Assembly: GCA_002890585.1 (NCBI GenBank)
Contig: MIQB01000097.1
Location: 1 to 7,031, forward strand
Source of the DNA: Tannerella sp. oral taxon 808
Lineage (GTDB): Bacteria > Bacteroidota > Bacteroidia > Bacteroidales > Tannerellaceae
Direction: 5' to 3'
DNA: 7,031 nucleotides
Part shown: piece by piece, positions 4,601 through 7,031 of the stretch
How the letters are laid out: every line of letters begins with the position of its first letter
How positions within the stretch are numbered: the first letter of the stretch is position 1
Position numbers and translations under genes: made by a program
Notes under the pieces: generated by a model
What the model was told of the DNA's origin: nothing
Seen by the model: the letters and a program-made list of their open reading frames with translations, nothing else
The model's database searches: none

Positions 4601-7031
4601 GCTGGGCGAAACATTAAGACGCGTGACACCGTGAATTTCCGCTATGGAGATACGCGACACAACGTCAGAGACTTGTCGCTTGTGGCGCAAGGTGGTAACA
4701 TCGAGATGAAGCGCTGGACGAACATCGACTACGACAGCAAGAACCGTATCTTGATCTCTGCCGAGCGCAACAAAAACTACAGCCAAGCTAAGGCTGCAAA
4801 CCTGACTGCCGGTGGGGATAGGTCGAATAACGGGACGCCTGATGCTGCTCGTTTCATTGATGATGGCCATATCTACTTCGACGATTCGCTGAAGATCACG
4901 CGCAACAATGCAGACGGCGGTTCGGAAGACGGAGTAACAGACATCTTCGCCGACTACCATATCCGTACGGCAATGGTGGACATCACCAACACCAAGCCTG
5001 CGAATAGGAACAAGACGACGATCGAATCGCACAAGGGTGACATTTGGCTCGGTTATAGCGCAGTGAAAGATGTGTGTCAGAATCCGACTCAAGCAACTGA
5101 CGTTAGCTACGATAACAACCTGTTCCATTATAAGGATGCGGCCAACACGGACAAGCAATCGCTGAAGATTCGTGCCGGCTATCAAGATCAAGCGAATACA
5201 GGACGCTTCGGCGGTGGTAACATCTATGTTGTACAGATGAAGAACGAGCTGACGAAGGGTGGCACCACCAACACGGAGATCACCATCCCCTTCTCCAACG
5301 AATACTATTGCGGTAGCACGTGGAGCAGCGGCCTGTTGCACAATCGCCAAAAGGACACGATGATGATGTACGAACACGCAGGCATCATCTTCGGCCTCGG
5401 CCATTGCGGCAAGGACAAAGACATCGCGAAGTATGCTCCGGCACAAGGCACAGGCAATGGCGTGTCGAAGATCAGCCTAACGTATCTCGGCAACAAGGGC
5501 AACCTGTTAGTGGATGCCGGCAAGCGCGGCAACATCATCATCAACAAGGGCGCCAAGCTGAACTTCCAAGACACGCTGAACATGACGGGCGATGCCATCT
5601 TCCGCACCCGCTTTGGTGACATCGACATGCGCGAGAAGTTCGACGCCGACACCATGCGCGGTAGCCTGCTCTTCCTCGCCCAGACGGAGAACCTTAGCGA
5701 CCTATCAAAGATTGGCATCTGCGGCTGCGAAGAGGAGCGTAACAACGTCTACTTGCAAGACTTCCAGTATCGCTCGCACATGGCTGGCGGTAGTGTCTTC
5801 GTAGGTGCTGACAACAACATCAAGCTCAACTACGGTGGCTTGCAAAACATTGGTACCCGCCACGACCCCTTCCTGAGCAAGGACTACACCGTCTGCCCAG
5901 ACGGCAAACTGGCCAAGATTGGGTATGGCTACGACGGAGCTTCGTGCAATGACGACGATCTCCATTGCGACGCAGTTGAGCCAGTGAACAAGGCTCGCAA
6001 GCTCATCCTCAACTTCGAGAAAGATGATCAGAACAAGGCCATCACCAAGGGTGGTTTTGCCGCTGTAGCATCCGATTACATCGATGTATATAAGAAGTTG
6101 GAGTATCGCGGTGGTCGCGGTTCGGGCATGAGCTCCGTACCAGGTACAGGCACACTGCACGGCGAGGCGGTCAATGGCTACGGCCTCTTTATGAAGACGC
6201 AAGCCAACAAGAACAACTGGACGATCAACATCTTCAAAGAGATCCCGAAGTGCCCCACCACCTGCGCAGGCGACAACTGCGATCGCGACTACCTGCACAT
6301 GGTTTCCCGCATGACCTTCCACGACGAAGCCGACATTCAAGCACACAACCAAAAGGTGATGCTCTGGTCGCCCGTTATCGAGACGTACGGCAAGATGACG
6401 CTCGACACGAAGAAGAACTCGGGCAACAACACGGAGATCACACTGAAGGCCGACAGTCTCATCTTCCACGACGACTTTGTGAAGATTGGCAACAAGACGA
6501 AGCTCTCCACATGGAGTGGCCTGAAGAACGACAAGCCGATTATGAAGTTTGGCCACATGCGTAAGACGCCGCCCTTCCGTGAGTTGAAGAAGGATAATTG
6601 CCAAACGGAGATTGAGTGCATCCCCTGCCACTACTACATCCGCGGCAGCAAGGATCCGGTGCATATGCTGGATACGATCACGATCAAGTTTGGCGACGAC
6701 GCTTACCTCGAACGCCTCAATACGGTAGTCTTCGACCACACTGTCCTGACCTGCCTCACCGACTCGTTCGACCACATCAAGGGCGCCCCCGTACTGAACG
6801 CCATGATCCGCACCGACACAATGAAGGTGCGTAATCAAGTAGACCTCTTCGCCGACAAGAACCACGAACGCGACGCCCACCTTGAGCTCATCTCCGAACG
6901 CCAGATGGGATCGAAGGACTACGCCGGTATCTACACGAAGCATCTGCACATGGAGCCGATCGGCGCCTGCGGTACTCCGTATAGCGAACTCTGGACATCG
7001 GACGATCTCGCACTCGACGTGATCACCACCT
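1517..7031 (+). CDS. Giant secreted beta-helix-like repeat surface protein, 3' end outside window
   Basis: The frame is open from ATG 1517 to the window edge: 1838 codons plus one base, no stop. The start is chosen because it begins a textbook Sec signal peptide (MKKTKQ, then a hydrophobic stretch, cleavage probably after A-W-G at residue 30). Residues 31 to about 260 are rich in Trp, Gly, Asn and His with four Cys (106, 132, 161, 255). I do not recognise this region. Three repeats of 49-52 residues start at 622, 671 and 723. From 751 an A-G-x-(N/D)-I rung motif recurs at about 28-30 residues, as in WYAGRNI (779), FVAGHDI (895) and WNAGRNI (1027). The later part keeps alternating beta-strand patterns (e.g. 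VFVGADNNI, 1427) and adds close Cys pairs. Such short hydrophobic, Gly- and Asn-rich rungs suggest a parallel beta-helix like filamentous haemagglutinin, hence a surface adhesin or structural filament. A type IX secretion C-terminal domain may follow downstream but cannot be seen. No enzyme motif was recognised. The 5' third is AT-richer than the 3' third. Confidence 0.93.
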   Translation, partial: MKKTKQISLVRTLIAAALLLIGSSGGVAWGQSYTSNNGGLHHTIASPSNHGNDSWYILIQGHREASWWDGGGYWIGALDNILSHSATNLPPINNDHLDRQQRTGNCGSHTNPRHGINKWYSRGHWAPILHSCKVGVTTNNGGVYGAGHYTEGKGDYEANSCIYISHAANTAEPTAKTWLQKVPDVTFEVPANDATHNNYTAINYYNRFAYGRLYYHVRWQSQSGWRPSGWGNWLENEYSNIGSYRDDGPSDDPQCGARKYVRDVYKTIEAAYSSGEAERTNTQGTYPGIKSIIVINAGASVRLRGNSGGKTIEKLSTNPGSGLQNQLVIPTGAYAVRFDYNYDGKNGVSLVPAVDGADAANNWPDVIANQVLGFWQGYTGGSDINFKDNSTLLLGNGTAGQDKFKMTTGGANNGLNVFNYWKDEDDLGQLPANNFALIPTSHGIYYDIPHGNINHSGTGTYLIKNYNSGGNGCDNLGWIRVTQDLGNNYVLGSGGKFFIEANGHIKLDKGIDMTAVQGAHHERVVSAQSFIESLGITWKGNNGGLFNMFAQGPYTPPSQHCGYVGITGDVTTEMTGSGLATGIGVLKDQFNPDRTNLARQTDCNNGNLIKAHGSLETIVQTAIRSEKDSVHITGNLDHKAVDGALWIQGARQVRVSGTTKIDYTTGTGDAAIRSVGGAVIFGDAFTYKGNVSTDLLIDGGAGVYFNNGTVIDYTHADATAHIGIQSNGGSISFAGAPFDFKSKSNGETQLWAGANITSTAAAPLTFTYTVRDQNQNIDWYAGRNIDLLGKLTFKHDDAINHTGFIKLRANVNEAELWNDNSTNPTGRPGAGICPQRCDNSDNGIHGDIFLRNDVKVDYKGKENVWMAANHDIHVQRNYTHVAGDATQAPQGFTRFVAGHDIVTGQAGVTDGTTGSTFSYLHMGKDGGRIRHFDMKAGNDIITHNHVKIGYNENAKDAFNTTLFACRNIDIRNSFWYADSTGTPNTDKWTRLYANQDILSNLPDGPCPTYDYGAPINFYTNDNTLTEWNAGRNIKTRDTVNFRYGDTRHNVRDLSLVAQGGNIEMKRWTNIDYDSKNRILISAERNKNYSQAKAANLTAGGDRSNNGTPDAARFIDDGHIYFDDSLKITRNNADGGSEDGVTDIFADYHIRTAMVDITNTKPANRNKTTIESHKGDIWLGYSAVKDVCQNPTQATDVSYDNNLFHYKDAANTDKQSLKIRAGYQDQANTGRFGGGNIYVVQMKNELTKGGTTNTEITIPFSNEYYCGSTWSSGLLHNRQKDTMMMYEHAGIIFGLGHCGKDKDIAKYAPAQGTGNGVSKISLTYLGNKGNLLVDAGKRGNIIINKGAKLNFQDTLNMTGDAIFRTRFGDIDMREKFDADTMRGSLLFLAQTENLSDLSKIGICGCEEERNNVYLQDFQYRSHMAGGSVFVGADNNIKLNYGGLQNIGTRHDPFLSKDYTVCPDGKLAKIGYGYDGASCNDDDLHCDAVEPVNKARKLILNFEKDDQNKAITKGGFAAVASDYIDVYKKLEYRGGRGSGMSSVPGTGTLHGEAVNGYGLFMKTQANKNNWTINIFKEIPKCPTTCAGDNCDRDYLHMVSRMTFHDEADIQAHNQKVMLWSPVIETYGKMTLDTKKNSGNNTEITLKADSLIFHDDFVKIGNKTKLSTWSGLKNDKPIMKFGHMRKTPPFRELKKDNCQTEIECIPCHYYIRGSKDPVHMLDTITIKFGDDAYLERLNTVVFDHTVLTCLTDSFDHIKGAPVLNAMIRTDTMKVRNQVDLFADKNHERDAHLELISERQMGSKDYAGIYTKHLHMEPIGACGTPYSELWTSDDLALDVITT
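1560..1593 (+). other. Strong inverted repeat inside the signal-peptide codons
   Basis: GCTACTAC (1567-1574) and GTAGTAGC (1581-1588) are perfect complements with a 6-base loop. The stem continues as CCGCC (1560-1564) with GGCGG (1589-1593) after a two-base bulge, 13 pairs in all. It lies about 43 bases after the start codon. It may affect translation of the mRNA or may be a by-product of Ala/Leu/Ser/Gly codon choice. Confidence 0.6.
3380..3838 (+). repeat. Three 49-52-residue tandem protein repeats
   Basis: Repeats begin at residues 622 (AIRSEKDSVHITG), 671 (AIRSVGGAVIFGD) and 723 (GIQSNGGSISFAG). Each then has a Lys 14-17 residues in (HKA, YKG, FKS), a hydrophobic-Gly turn (LWIQG, LLIDG, LWAGA) and a closing strand (TTKIDYTTG, GTVIDYTHA, LTFTYTVR). 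The first two share the 15-mer CAGCTATTCGCTCAG at DNA level (3378-3392 and 3525-3539), exactly 49 codons apart. This supports origin by internal duplication. Confidence 0.7.
3767..4768 (+). repeat. Array of A-G-x-(N/D)-I rungs in the giant protein
   Basis: Motif copies start at residues 751 (WAGANI), 779 (WYAGRNI), 807 (LRANV, weak), 865 (WMAANHDI), 895 (FVAGHDI), 934 (MKAGNDI), 963 (FACRNI), 991 (LYANQDI), 1027 (WNAGRNI), 1055 (LVAQGGNI) and 1079 (LISAERN, weak). Most spacings are 28-30 residues or about twice that; others are 24-39. Between motifs come a Lys/Asp-rich turn and a second strand such as KLTFKHDD or DTVNFRYGD. This is the periodicity expected of successive beta-helix coils. Confidence 0.75.

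Noticed and set aside
3878..5446. Further antisense open frames (e.g. 3878-4501 and 4511-5446)
   Set aside because: Same reason: shadows of the + strand coding sequence, with no recognisable product.
5705..6949. Long open frame on the - strand (414 codons)
   Set aside because: It is antisense to the giant gene, whose frame is continuous, starts with a signal peptide and carries protein-level repeats. The - frame is Val-rich and open because of GC-rich third positions.
1517..7031. Type IX secretion C-terminal sorting domain on the giant protein
   Set aside because: The gene's 3' end is outside the window, so neither presence nor absence can be claimed.
1..7031. tRNA, rRNA, transposase, integrase, toxin-antitoxin or phage-defence genes
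   Set aside because: No motif or gene of these kinds was seen on either strand by reading the sequence.

Overview
The window looks like chromosomal DNA from a Bacteroidales bacterium, possibly an oral Tannerella- or Porphyromonas-like species. This rests on three things: a gene that resembles the Bacteroidetes DUF6261 family, translation starts with no Shine-Dalgarno sequence and AT-rich leaders, and a very large secreted beta-repeat protein with many D-(S/T)-hydrophobic tripeptides, the known O-glycosylation signal of Bacteroidetes. The genus is a guess.

Layout. Positions 1-130 hold three 41-bp tandem repeats, each carrying a 16-bp inverted repeat, plus a decayed fourth copy. Positions 131-256 are non-coding and include a degenerate inverted repeat (147-174) of the GTAGGGGCG family. 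A DUF6261-like gene follows (257-1219 as it reads). Its Pro/Lys/Gly-rich tail runs into a run of eight Cs. In the frame shown, the last codons are translated from an intergenic repeat, so the native stop is more likely at 1164-1166 in the +1 frame. Positions 1161-1440 are a repeat island: two half-copies of the GTAGGGGCG element, then two near-identical 69-bp units full of small hairpins. The island is bounded by two copies of CATTGATAATTAA. A terminator-like hairpin with a T-tract (1445-1494) lies just before the second gene.

From 1517 to the right edge (7031) the + strand is one uninterrupted reading frame of 1838 codons with no stop in the window. It encodes a secreted protein: a signal peptide, a Trp/Gly/Asn/His-rich N-terminal region, then long arrays of beta-strand repeats (three 49-52-residue repeats, then about ten rungs of an A-G-x-(N/D)-I motif spaced about 28-30 residues apart) that suggest a filamentous-haemagglutinin-like parallel beta-helix. 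GC content and codon use change along this gene, from AT-leaning at the 5' end to GC-rich at the 3' end.

The two genes do not look like an operon, because the repeat island and the terminator-like hairpin separate them. I see no RNA gene, CRISPR array, transposase or defence system. The points of interest are the repeat elements, the C8 tract and the architecture of the giant surface protein.
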